Source of the DNA: Streptomyces sp. ISL-11
GTDB lineage: Bacteria > Actinomycetota > Actinomycetes > Streptomycetales > Streptomycetaceae
Length of the DNA: 64,000 nt
NCBI RefSeq assembly: GCF_018614525.1
Contig: NZ_JAGGOL010000077.1
Location: forward strand, 30,890-94,889
Direction of reading: 5' to 3'
Under the pieces are notes generated by a model. It did no database searches. It was not told where the DNA came from and saw nothing but the letters and a program-made list of their open reading frames with translations. Numbering within the stretch: position 1 is the first letter of the stretch; each line of letters opens with the position of its first letter. Positions 16,627-25,361 of the stretch are shown here, piece by piece. The position numbers and the translations under genes were made by a program.

Positions 16627-18258
16627 ATGCGGCACAGGACGGCTCGCTCCGCACCAGAGGGTGGGCACGACGCACCGCCCGAACCGATCGAGCCTCAGGG
16701 CAAAAATGACGATAGACCTAATCATGGAGCTTCCGCTTGGGTGAGCCATGCGAACAAGGGTCGCGAAGAACACCACCGCGTGGTGATTATCGGGTCGGGG
16801 CTGGGCGGTAGCATCACCGCCTTCCGGCTCGCTGAGGCAGGAATCAGGAACGTCGTGCTCGAACGTGGCCGTCGCTGGCCTATCACGCCGACCGGGAATA
16901 CCTTTCCGCGCCTACCGTCGCTCGACAGGCACCTGGTCTGGCTGGGCCAGGACTCGTCCCCCTTTCCGCCAACAGGCGTGCCTTTGCTGTCATGCGTGTA
17001 TCGCGCCATAGCGACAGCGCTCCCACGCTCCACCGGACTGCTGGAGGTCCTACCGCAGAAGAACGTCGTGATCATGTGCGGGGCGGGAGTCGGTGGCAGC
17101 ACGCTGGTATACGGCGGAGTGCTGGCCCAGCCCGCACCTGGCCCCTTCCATCATCTCTTCCCCGCCGAGATCGACTATGGCGAACTCGACCGCATTTACT
17201 ACCCACGGGCTCGGCGGCGGCTGATTGCCGCACCGTTCCCCGAGGATCTCCTTGCCCATGACCAGTACCGCTCGAACCGGCTCTGGCATCTCGCAGCCCA
17301 GGAATCCGGCCTTCCAGCCGAACAGGTAATGGGCAACTACGACTTCGATGTGATCCGGGCCGAACTCAACGGTGACCGAAAACCGGCGGCCACTGTGGGC
17401 CAGTACCACTTCACCGGCTGCAACAGCGGCGCCAAGATGAGCGTGGACCGGACCTATCTTGCCCGCGCGGAGGCTACCGGCAAGACGGTGGTCCGGCCCT
17501 TGCACATGGCCACCGGTATCACCCAGGACTCCCAGGGCCGGTACCGCGTCTGCGTCACCCAGCTGACCCGCAGTGGAGCAGTCCGCGAACGACTGGTCCT
17601 GATCTGCGACAAGCTTGTCCTCGCCGCCGGCGTCCAGTCCCCACGGATGCTGGTGACCGCCCGTGATACTGGCGCTCTGCCCCGCCTGCTCGACTCCGTT
17701 GGTGCCCAGTGGGGCACCAACGGTGACCAACTGCTGCTCCTCCAGACGGCTCCGCAACCGACCTGTGCTCCACAGGGCGGGCCCCCGGCCGTTCTCCTCC
17801 GCAACCGTGAGGGCACGGCGAGCGTCATGCACGCCCCCCTCCCCGTACCGAGCGGAGCTGGGCTGCTCGCCTGCATCGGCATGGGCATCAGTGACCACTT
17901 CGGACGGTGGGCATACTCCGCCAAGGCCGCCAACACGCGGCTCGAGTGGAGTGCCGGAAATGACATCACGGCCCGCCATGCCGTCGGCGACCTCGTGCGA
18001 GAGGTGGCGCGTCACTTTCCCTCCGGCGCCATCGTCATTCCTCCGGTGCCTGGGTACTCCGTGACAGCCCATCCGGTCGGAGGGGTCGTGCTGGGCAAAG
18101 CCACCGACGCTTACGGCCGGTTGCACGGATATTCAGGCCTGTACTGTCTCGACGGCGCCCTGATGCCGGGATCCACCGCGGCGGTCAACCCGGCCTTGAC
18201 GATTGCCGCCATCGTCGAGCGATGCCTCGACGAGATCGTGCAGGACTTCATCACCTGA
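16627..18258 (+). CDS. GMC-family FAD-dependent oxidoreductase (cholesterol-oxidase-like)
   Basis: A 543-residue flavoprotein with FAD-binding IIGSGLGGSITA at about residues 50-61, the second FAD region CGAGVGGSTLVYGG, and C-terminal HPVGGVVLG and LDGALMPGSTAAVNP that close the GMC fold. The arrangement is that of bacterial cholesterol-oxidase-like GMC proteins, which oxidise hydrophobic secondary alcohols. The ATG at 16627 was preferred over one 87 bases upstream because GGGAGGATTT precedes it. The first 45 residues are polar and variable with no clear signal peptide. The 310 bases upstream (16317-16626) hold no other gene and may carry its own promoter. It converges with the AtuA-like gene. 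Confidence 0.88.
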   Translation: MRHRTARSAPEGGHDAPPEPIEPQGKNDDRPNHGASAWVSHANKGREEHHRVVIIGSGLGGSITAFRLAEAGIRNVVLERGRRWPITPTGNTFPRLPSLDRHLVWLGQDSSPFPPTGVPLLSCVYRAIATALPRSTGLLEVLPQKNVVIMCGAGVGGSTLVYGGVLAQPAPGPFHHLFPAEIDYGELDRIYYPRARRRLIAAPFPEDLLAHDQYRSNRLWHLAAQESGLPAEQVMGNYDFDVIRAELNGDRKPAATVGQYHFTGCNSGAKMSVDRTYLARAEATGKTVVRPLHMATGITQDSQGRYRVCVTQLTRSGAVRERLVLICDKLVLAAGVQSPRMLVTARDTGALPRLLDSVGAQWGTNGDQLLLLQTAPQPTCAPQGGPPAVLLRNREGTASVMHAPLPVPSGAGLLACIGMGISDHFGRWAYSAKAANTRLEWSAGNDITARHAVGDLVREVARHFPSGAIVIPPVPGYSVTAHPVGGVVLGKATDAYGRLHGYSGLYCLDGALMPGSTAAVNPALTIAAIVERCLDEIVQDFIT

Positions 18259-18411
18259 ACCAATCCAACGGGCGCGACGGGAATGGACCGGCAGCACTCG
18301 ACAAGGGATCGCGGCTCGTCATGGTCCACCACGCGGCCGGACGCTACGCCGGCGATGGCAGCGGTGTCCGACCGGAAGGCGTCGCTGCCGTGGTCGCCAT
18401 GCTCTCGGAAG

Positions 18412-20199
18412 TCAGTGTGCCGGGGTCAGCAGCGAAGCCGGGATATCCACGTGGCGGGCGCGCAGGAACTCACCCAGGGACTTGCCGATCTGGTCCAGGT
18501 CGAGGTTGGCTGAGCCGCTGGGGCTGAAGTAGCCCTTCAAGACGAAGGAGATACCGTGGAGCAGGGGTTGTTCATACCTCTCCACGTCGACGCCCTCAAT
18601 ACCCAGCAGCCGTCGCAGCTCGGCGACTGTCAGGTAGGAGGCGAGCCAAGGATAGGCGGTTGGGTCGCTGACCCACACGCCCAGGTTGGCGTGGGCACCC
18701 TTGTCGCCCACACGAGCGTACGCCACCTCGCCCAGCGGGCGGTGGACCGTCGGGCCGAAGGCGCCCGGTTCCGCCGGCGGGGTGGCAGGCACCGCGGGCT
18801 GGCCGGTGAACGGCTGGGCTCCGGGGGGTGGGGCGATGTGCAGGACACGGCCGTCGGGCAAATGCACTTGGTGCTTCAGGGCGTCCTGGCGCACCAGGGC
18901 CGCCCTGTAGTCGATGCGGGGTTGAGGGGCATCGGTGTAGACCCGGGTGATCTCGGTGTAGAACCCGGGAAAGCTGCCGAGCCAATAGGAAGTGAGCTGG
19001 GCGATGAATTGGGAGACTGTCTCCTTGGAGGGCGCGGCCACGACGATCTGGACGGGCACGGTGGCCTGCCACTGGTCTCTTGGATCCTCGACCGGCTGCC
19101 CGCACACGAAGACCTTCAGTGCGTCGATTTGATGGTCCCGGGCCGCTCGGGATGCCTGGGCTTTGAGGATGGCGACCTTCTCCTCGATCTGGAGGCCCGT
19201 CGGGAAGATCCAGACCGCGCTACGATAGCCGTCCTGGAAATCGATGTTCACTTTCGTGGTCGTGGATGGGGCGCTGCCCCGGGCACCGGTGATGCGTACG
19301 CGATCAGGCCCCTCCTGGGTGAGAGAGACGGAGTTCGTGTGCCAGGTCACGTCGGCATTGAGGTAAAGAGGGCCCTGAATCTCGTACAGCAGCTGAGCGG
19401 TTACGGTGTCCACCGTGACCGCGCCGCCTTGTGCAGCCTGTTTGGTGATAACGGAGCTGCCGTCCTGAGCGATCTCGGCGATCGGAAAGCCGGGCAGGAT
19501 GTTGTCCTCGATCCGGGTGAACCCGGAGAAGTTGCCGCCAGTGGCCTGCGGGCCGCACTCCAAGACGTGACCGGCTGCCATCGCCCCGGCGATCTTGTCC
19601 AGATCGATCCGTCGCCAGCCATGCCACCAAGCGGCAGGACCGGTGACCAGTGACGCATCCGCCACCCTGCCGGTGATCACGATGTCCGCGCCTTCGTCCA
19701 GGGCAGCCTTGATGCCCCAGCCGCCCAGGTAGGCGTTGAGCGCGAGCAGACCCCGCGCATGACAAGCCAAGGGGGCACCCGTGTCCATGTTGACCAGCTG
19801 ACCGCGGGCGAGCAGCCCGGCGGCCTCCTCGCGTAGATCGTCACCAGTGATGTAGGCGACCTTCAGGCCGAGTCCCCGCTGCGCCACTGCGGCACGGATA
19901 GCCCTGGCCATGCCCCTCGGGTTGAACACGCCGGCGTTGGTGACGACCTTGATGCCCTTCCGGGCGACGGCCTCCAGCTGCGGCAGGAGTTGCTGCATGA
20001 ACAACTCCGCATAGAAATTCTCCCAGTTCTGCGAACGACTGAGGAACGCAGCGATCAGCATCGAATCGAACGCCTCAGTCATGTAATCACCGAACACCAC
20101 GTCGACGGGTTCGCCATGGATGGCCTGCTCGAAGGCGTCGAACCTGTCTCCCATAGCCCCGGAAAAGTTCGCGATACGCACCGGACGCTGCGTGGCCAT
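18412..20199 (-). CDS. AtuA-family protein (acyclic terpene utilisation, DUF1446)
   Basis: A 595-residue protein with the AtuA layout: an N-terminal domain of about 450 residues (IANFSGAMGDRF, DYMTEAFDSMLIA, TNAGVFNPRGMA, ITGRVADASL, ATGGNFSGFT) and a C-terminal domain of about 110 residues (LGEVAYARVGDKGAHANLGVW). AtuA is required for citronellol and geraniol catabolism in Pseudomonas, but its chemistry is not settled. The start at 20199 is preceded by AGGGAGGT. It lies on the opposite strand to the megasynthase genes and downstream of the FabL-like gene. Its presence suggests branched or isoprenoid-like acyl intermediates, though a CoA-thioester role in another pathway is possible. Confidence 0.85.
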   Translation of the reverse strand: MATQRPVRIANFSGAMGDRFDAFEQAIHGEPVDVVFGDYMTEAFDSMLIAAFLSRSQNWENFYAELFMQQLLPQLEAVARKGIKVVTNAGVFNPRGMARAIRAAVAQRGLGLKVAYITGDDLREEAAGLLARGQLVNMDTGAPLACHARGLLALNAYLGGWGIKAALDEGADIVITGRVADASLVTGPAAWWHGWRRIDLDKIAGAMAAGHVLECGPQATGGNFSGFTRIEDNILPGFPIAEIAQDGSSVITKQAAQGGAVTVDTVTAQLLYEIQGPLYLNADVTWHTNSVSLTQEGPDRVRITGARGSAPSTTTKVNIDFQDGYRSAVWIFPTGLQIEEKVAILKAQASRAARDHQIDALKVFVCGQPVEDPRDQWQATVPVQIVVAAPSKETVSQFIAQLTSYWLGSFPGFYTEITRVYTDAPQPRIDYRAALVRQDALKHQVHLPDGRVLHIAPPPGAQPFTGQPAVPATPPAEPGAFGPTVHRPLGEVAYARVGDKGAHANLGVWVSDPTAYPWLASYLTVAELRRLLGIEGVDVERYEQPLLHGISFVLKGYFSPSGSANLDLDQIGKSLGEFLRARHVDIPASLLTPAH

Positions 20200-20680
20200 T
20201 ATGTGACCTCCCTCTTGATCCTTCTCGCTGCAGCTGACGGGGATGGACCTCAAAACCGGGGGCGCTGTCCACCGCTCCTGAGCGAACGACCCCGGACGAC
20301 GGCGGAAGCGGCACCGCGCGGGTCTGCGGATCTCAAGCCAGTGCCTCGTGAGCACGCCGGACAGCAGGTCCGCTGTTCCAGATCACGACAGCGTGCCAAC
20401 GCGTCGGCCAGGCGTACCCGGCCATAGTGGACGACAACTCGATTCCTCCTCAGGCATCCGCGAGCGAGCGCCACGGACCGGCCCGCCACCACTGCGCAAA
20501 GAGAAGTCCACCGCCGAGCCGCCCAGAAGTCCCGGCGGTCAACGTCGCTGCGCCACAGCTCGCGACATTCCCGACCGCACCCACCACGGGCCGTATGAGC
20601 GACAGCCTCGTTTCCGGTAGGCGTCCACGGCGCGAAGGGACCGCCTACGGCGGGTACCTGGCTGCAGATTCACCCGGTGT
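20200..20680. other. Intergenic, 481 bases, no gene seen
   Basis: This stretch lies between two minus-strand genes. Frames in it lack Streptomyces codon bias and have no ribosome sites. It probably carries the promoter for the AtuA-like gene and the end of the FabL-like transcript. Confidence 0.6.
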
Positions 20681-21568
20681 TCAGGCCGGCCGCGGGCCTG
20701 CCGGCCATGGAGACTGATCGCCCGCGGACCCGGTGTACGCCGCTCTCGTCGGCGCGGCGGACGTGTTGGGGCCAGGAGTGAGCATGGCCCGGCCGACGGA
20801 CAGGCCGCCGTCGGCAAGATAGGACTGTCCTGAGATCCAGCCGGCTTGCGGGGAGGCGAGGAAGGCCACCAACTGGGCGAGGTCCTCTTCGGTACCAAGG
20901 CGTCCCAGCGGTGTGGCGGTGGTACAGGTGTGCCTCAGTGCCTGCGCGCCGGGGAACAGGTCAGCCGTAGCGTTGCCCAGCAGACCGGCTGACGCGGTGT
21001 TGACCCTTACGCCTTGAGGCCCCAGGTCGGCTGCCAGGTAGCGGGTGAGGGCTTCCAAAGCCGCTTTGCACACTCCCACCAACATGTAGTTGTCCATGGC
21101 CAGGCCGGCACCGATGGAGGAGACGTTGACGATGGCCGCGCCATTGCCGGCTGCCAGCAGCGGAGCGGCCCGCAGCGCACAGGCACGCGCCCCGTGCACG
21201 TTTGTGGCGAAGGCCAGTTCCCAATCCCGCTCGGTCAGCTTCTCGGAGGAGGTCAGCACCCCGCGTGCGGCGTTGTTCACCAGAATGTCCAAGCCTCCCT
21301 CTCGCGTCCCGATGTCTTCGATGAGGGAGGTGACCTGCTCGGGCTTGGCCACGCTGGCTCGTGCCGATCTCGCGGAGCCGCCGAACGCACGGATCGCTTC
21401 CACCGTACTCTCGGCAGCGGACGGGGAATGGAAATAGTTGACCACCACGTGCGCGCCCCGTCGGGCCAGCGTCCGGCTGATAGCTGCACCCACTCCTTTT
21501 CCGCCGCCAGTGACCAGCGCGGTCCGGCCTGTCAGGTCGTGAGGGATGGGAGCCAGTGAGGACTTCAA
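20681..21568 (-). CDS. FabL-like enoyl-ACP reductase (SDR superfamily)
   Basis: A 295-residue SDR with TGGGKGVGAAI for NADPH, NNAARG and the catalytic pair Tyr161 and Lys168. The Tyr-x6-Lys spacing, in NYMLVGVCKAALEALTRYLA, is that of enoyl reductases such as Bacillus FabL, not the Tyr-x3-Lys of ketoreductases. It should reduce trans-2-enoyl-ACP to acyl-ACP. The TTG at 21568 was chosen because AAGGAGAGG precedes it; an ATG 27 bases upstream has none. As the megasynthase has KR and DH but no ER, this protein could act in trans, replacing the PfaD of PUFA systems. The last 35 residues are a disordered Pro/Ala-rich tail. Confidence 0.85.
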   Translation of the reverse strand: MKSSLAPIPHDLTGRTALVTGGGKGVGAAISRTLARRGAHVVVNYFHSPSAAESTVEAIRAFGGSARSARASVAKPEQVTSLIEDIGTREGGLDILVNNAARGVLTSSEKLTERDWELAFATNVHGARACALRAAPLLAAGNGAAIVNVSSIGAGLAMDNYMLVGVCKAALEALTRYLAADLGPQGVRVNTASAGLLGNATADLFPGAQALRHTCTTATPLGRLGTEEDLAQLVAFLASPQAGWISGQSYLADGGLSVGRAMLTPGPNTSAAPTRAAYTGSAGDQSPWPAGPRPA

Positions 21569-21865
21569 CGATCCTCTCCTTCCACGCCTTTGCACAACGT
21601 GGCCATTATTTCCCTGATCCCCCTATGCGGGAAGGTGCCCGGCGGGGGCGCATAGCAGTGCGCTCACGCACAGGTTCAAGCCAATACGCCCGCGCCCAGC
21701 ATGGGGCCCTTGGTTGCATTGAGCCGCGCTCTTCGAATGGAAACTCAACTATTCGCTGAAGTGATATCTACATATCTACATCAGGGGGCGAGGGCGCGGC
21801 AGCTGATACGGGTGATCCTCACACCCAAGGATTTGGGTGTGTAATCCTGTCGCGCCCGCCCGTAC

Positions 21866-22162
21866 GCGGACACGAGCGCCTGGTCGCCCCCGGTACAGGC
21901 GCCAAAGCCAAGCTCACTCCAGCTGACCGGACCCTGGCCACCGTGCTCCACCTGCGCAAACTCGCCACCATGAACCTCCTCGGCCAACTCTTCGACGTCA
22001 TCGCGATGACCATCAGCCGTGCGAAACAGGAGATCCGCCCCCCTCCTGGAAACACACGGCCGCCACATCAACGCCTCCACCGCCCGCCTCCGTACGCCAG
22101 CCGACGTCGCGACGTTCCTCGCTTCCGACCCCACTCAAACCAAGGCCAAAAAGACGAGTTAA
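21866..22162 (+). pseudogene. Transposase remnant with frameshift
   Basis: In one frame the text reads KLTPADRTLATVLHLRKLA, then LLGQLFDVIAMTISRAKQEI, a winged-helix region typical of transposases. The frame then breaks near 22041 in a run of C. After correcting one extra base it continues RPLLETHGRHINASTARLRT and PADVATFLASDPTQ to a TAA at 22160-22162. N-terminal catalytic parts are missing. The family cannot be fixed by eye (the pattern resembles ISAzo13/ISL3-like C-terminal pieces). It marks the right border of the lipid cluster. Confidence 0.6.
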
Positions 22163-22793
22163 AGATCTGCACGCCCTTAAACCCACCCGACCGGGACCAG
22201 GATGCCCCCTTGGGCTCGAAGAACTGGCGCCCCGCCGCCCACTACGACGTCGGCAAAACCATCAAGCGCCCGAGACACTCGTCGCTCTGCGTGATGGCCG
22301 ATGCTACTGATTGGCCGCCCAGTGTCCTGCGACGACTCAGCCACTGATTGGGATGCGCGCGACAAGATCGCTGGGTAGGGGACACGCTGGCGTGGTCGTC
22401 TGCTGGGACAGATACAGAAAGCGACTTCGGAGGTGGCCGTGCCCGAATATGGACCGGAACGGACGCGGGCAAGGCCGAGCATCACTGCACGGCGATCGAT
22501 GCTGGCAGGGGGAAGAGGTCGTCGCGGCGAGTGTGCGCCGGCACGGAGCTGATCCGGAGGCGGTGCGGCGCGTCGCCTCGATCACCTGGTGAATCCACCG
22601 ACGCCGGAGAGAGGGCGGCCTCGCAGCCCCCGTCGTGAGCGGGCCGAGGAAGCGAGGGGCAGTGCTCCGCCTCGCCTCCGGCCTGCTGCCGCCCGTACCG
22701 CGGCAGCAGCCGGCCACCGCGGCCCCCGGAGTCGCCAGCCCATGGCTCCTGCGGGCGGCGGCATGGGATCACTCCGCCACTGGGCGCGGTGGC
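22163..22793. other. Intergenic, about 630 bases, no gene seen
   Basis: No frame here shows consistent GC3, a start with a ribosome site, or a recognisable motif. Apart from a hairpin at 22683-22709 it appears to be decayed DNA that links the transposase remnant and the HAD gene. Confidence 0.55.
22683..22709 (-). terminator. 10-bp hairpin downstream of the HAD gene
   Basis: Bases 22683-22692 and 22700-22709 are perfect reverse complements with a 7-base loop. It lies about 85 bases beyond the 3' end of the minus-strand HAD gene. It is a candidate terminator without a T tract. Confidence 0.5.
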
Positions 22794-23540
22794 TCATCCG
22801 TCACCGTCTCCCGCCGGCAGGGCCGGTCGCCGCCCCGCCAGCAGGTCCGGCAGGCCGCGCATGTCGTCGAAGATGACGGTGCCGGGGCCTTCGAGCCAGG
22901 TCCGGGGTGTCAGCCCGCCGGCGTAGGCGAAGCAGCGCATGCCGGCGGCGCGGGCCGCCTCGACGCCGGGCCGGCTGTCCTCGACCACCGCGCACGCCGC
23001 CGGGTCGACGCCCATTCGCCGCGCCGCGTACTGGAAGAGATCCGGCGCCGGCTTGCCCCGCGCGACCTCGGTGGAGCTGTAGATGCGGCCCGCGAAACGG
23101 TCGTAGAGGCCGGTGCGGCCGAGGGTATGGATCATCTTCTCGTGCGAGCCGCTGGAGGCGACACAGGTCGGCAGCGTGATCGCGTCCAGTGCCTCCGGCA
23201 GTCCCTCGACCGGCGACAGGCCGGTGTCCACCTCGCGGCGATGCAGGGCGACGAACCGCTCCCACCACCTCGCGGCCGTTCGATCGCCCAGCCGTGCGGC
23301 GATCTGATCGGTGATGGACAGCATGGAACCCCCGATGAACCGCTCGATCGCCTCGTCCTCGGTGAGCGACCAGCCCAGTTCCGCCCCCAGCAATACGTGG
23401 ACCCGCATGGCGATGCGTTCACTGTCGACCAGTACTCCGTCGCAGTCGAATATCACGAGTTCAATCTGCTTGAACGTTTCTGCGGAACCGGCGTCCGGAC
23501 TCTCCACAGCCTCCACCCCCTGTGCTAGCTTCCTGGGCAT
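22794..23540 (-). CDS. HAD-family phosphatase (beta-phosphoglucomutase-like subgroup)
   Basis: A HAD hydrolase of up to 248 residues with all four motifs: VIFDCDGVLVDSE (nucleophile and acid Asp), ASSGSHEK, RGKPAPDLFQYAA (Lys) and VVEDSRPGVEAA. The alpha-helical cap lies between motif I and motif II. Such enzymes dephosphorylate sugar phosphates, nucleotides or similar metabolites. The start is uncertain: ATG at 23540 has no clear ribosome site, whereas a GTG at 23507 lies just after GGAGG but with tight spacing. It is divergent from the GP88-led operon by only about 35 bases, so the two share a promoter region and may be co-regulated. It could supply the phosphatase step for that pathway. 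Confidence 0.88.
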   Translation of the reverse strand: MPRKLAQGVEAVESPDAGSAETFKQIELVIFDCDGVLVDSERIAMRVHVLLGAELGWSLTEDEAIERFIGGSMLSITDQIAARLGDRTAARWWERFVALHRREVDTGLSPVEGLPEALDAITLPTCVASSGSHEKMIHTLGRTGLYDRFAGRIYSSTEVARGKPAPDLFQYAARRMGVDPAACAVVEDSRPGVEAARAAGMRCFAYAGGLTPRTWLEGPGTVIFDDMRGLPDLLAGRRPALPAGDGDG

Positions 23541-23575
23541 CAAGGAGCATGCAGGCTGCGCTGCTCGGGGGAAAC

Positions 23576-24349
23576 ATGAAACGGGCCATACCATCGGAAC
23601 GAGAGATCCAGGAGAGAGCCCAGTATCTGGCACGACAGCGGAGCCTCCCCATTGTGGGCATTTCCGCTCCCGCCGTCGACCGCCCCTCACTTGAGCCGGG
23701 AAACATCAAGACGGGTTCGTCGGGACGGCACATCGGTCGCGTTCTCGTATGGAATTTACCGACCTTGCGCACCTGCCCCGGTGCGAGCGACTGGTGTGCC
23801 AAGAACTGCTACAACGGGGACACCAGCGGTGAGGTCGATTTCAACCGGCCGTTGTGGTTCGCCAATGAACGGCATGCCCGCGAGGACCCGGAAGGGCTCG
23901 GCCGGCTTCTTCTCCTGCAACTGGCGGACGCCGCGAAGAGCGCGACTCCCCCCGTGGTCGCCGTCAGGGTGCACTCCTCCGGAGACTTCTTCGGTGACCG
24001 GTATGTCGCCATGTGGCGCGACATAGCCGATGCGGTGCCCCAGCACCTGTTCTGGGCCTACACGCGTTCCTGGGCGATCCCGGGCATGCTCCCCGCGCTC
24101 GACGAGCTCCGGCAGATGCCCAACTTCCAGCTCTTCGCCTCCGTCGACCACACCATGGGTGATCCTCCGGACGGCTGGCGGGTGAGCCGGGTGAGGGACC
24201 CGCGGACGCCCGGCACCGACGCGGAGGGGCCCCGCCCGAAGGTGCGACAGATCGCCTGCCCCGAGGAATACCGGGAAGGCATCGACTGTGCCAAGTGCAG
24301 ATTCTGCCTGCTGCCGCGAATAGGGGATGTCATCTTCAATGTCCACTGA
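23576..24349 (+). CDS. GP88-like Cys-rich protein
   Basis: A 257-residue protein resembling the phage-named GP88 domain: a G-N-x-K-T-G-like start (PGNIKTGSSGRHIG), the cluster CPGASDWCAKNCY, WFANERHARED, VHSSGDFFGDRYVAMW, YTRSW, and a C-terminal IDCAKCRFC. The Cys pattern C-x6-C-x3-C and a second C-x2-C-x2-C suggest bound metal or an iron-sulphur centre; this is inference, as the family's activity is unknown to me. Codon 61 is TTA (23756-23758), so this first gene of the operon may be under bldA control. ATG 23576 follows GGGGGAA. The stop overlaps the next start region, implying coupling with the methyltransferase gene. Confidence 0.7.
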   Translation: MKRAIPSEREIQERAQYLARQRSLPIVGISAPAVDRPSLEPGNIKTGSSGRHIGRVLVWNLPTLRTCPGASDWCAKNCYNGDTSGEVDFNRPLWFANERHAREDPEGLGRLLLLQLADAAKSATPPVVAVRVHSSGDFFGDRYVAMWRDIADAVPQHLFWAYTRSWAIPGMLPALDELRQMPNFQLFASVDHTMGDPPDGWRVSRVRDPRTPGTDAEGPRPKVRQIACPEEYREGIDCAKCRFCLLPRIGDVIFNVH

Positions 24350-25361
24350 CGCCGTCCCGCGCCCGGCCCCCTGTCCGGTTCTGATCGGTGGTCCCGCAGG
24401 GACCCGCAGAAGAGAGATCGCGGAGAGACTGAAGGACATCGGGGCCGCGGAGTCCGGAACCGATTCCTTTCCCGCGCCGGAGGCGCTCTCTTCCTCCGCC
24501 ACGACGTTCTGCGCAGCCCTGGTCGACGATCAAATCTCTCCCGAAGAGGTGTCGCGACTGGCCGAACGGGCCCACCTCGTCCTTCATCATTCCCACCGCG
24601 AGGACACCGACGAACTCGCCCGCGTGATACGCGAGGGATTCGAGGTGCACAAGGCGTCGGATGCGTACCCGGACTGCCGGCGCATCGACCTCGACAACCG
24701 TATCGGCTATTCGGACATCGCCGAGGATTTCGTCGACGAACTGCGGCTCACCACGGCCGATTTCCACCACGCGTCGGCTCCGCACCTGAGCCGGATCCTG
24801 CGGGGGACGTCCGAAGGGTCCCGGCTGCTGGAAGTGGGCGCGGGCCGGGGCTGGCTGCGCGAGGCCGTGGAGACGGGCAAGGCCGGCTACTCGTGCCAGG
24901 AGTCCAGCGCCGGGATGGCCCGGTACCTTCCGGACGACGTCATGACGGAGCCGATCAGAGCCCTGTTCGCGCAACGCGGCGGCTACGACCATGTCGTGGG
25001 TTCCCTGGTCGACGGGATGGCCTACCCCCTCGGCGTCTTCTGCCTGGCACAACTGCTGGCGCCCGCGGGGCGGATCGTGCTCACCTGGCCGTCCTCGGTG
25101 TGGTCCACCGGCCGCCGCCGCACCACGCGCACGACGCAGTTCGTCTCCTCCAACGGCAGGACGGTCCGGGGCGTCCACTCCTTCACGCCCGACCGCATCC
25201 GGACCAAGGAGCTGTTCCGGCTGGCAGGGCTGGAACTCACGGAGTTCGTCGAGTGCCCTCCGGTGCCGCCCACCGGGCGCCCCTACAGCGCCGACACGGT
25301 GCTCGCCGACGGATCGCTGCCCGAGAGTCTGGTCTCCATAGCGGTGGGGGTCCGGCAGTGA
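24327..25361 (+). CDS. Class I SAM-dependent methyltransferase with unusual N-terminal region
   Basis: A 344-residue protein. The C-terminal 220 residues form a SAM methyltransferase with motif I LLEVGAGRGWLREAV, followed by the strand LAPAGRIVLTWPS. The first 110 residues begin PVLIGGPAGTRRREIAERL, which looks like a P-loop kinase start but lacks the Lys of a Walker A motif. It may be a degenerate kinase or binding domain fused to the methyltransferase. Two in-frame starts (24327 and 24339) overlap the end of the GP88-like gene. The stop overlaps the next GTG as GTGA at 25358. The acceptor may be a modified nucleotide, judging from the next gene. Confidence 0.8.
   Translation: MSSSMSTDAVPRPAPCPVLIGGPAGTRRREIAERLKDIGAAESGTDSFPAPEALSSSATTFCAALVDDQISPEEVSRLAERAHLVLHHSHREDTDELARVIREGFEVHKASDAYPDCRRIDLDNRIGYSDIAEDFVDELRLTTADFHHASAPHLSRILRGTSEGSRLLEVGAGRGWLREAVETGKAGYSCQESSAGMARYLPDDVMTEPIRALFAQRGGYDHVVGSLVDGMAYPLGVFCLAQLLAPAGRIVLTWPSSVWSTGRRRTTRTTQFVSSNGRTVRGVHSFTPDRIRTKELFRLAGLELTEFVECPPVPPTGRPYSADTVLADGSLPESLVSIAVGVRQ

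Noticed and set aside
24327..24400. N-terminal Walker A motif in the methyltransferase.
   Set aside because: The essential Lys is missing, so an ATPase or kinase call is not justified.
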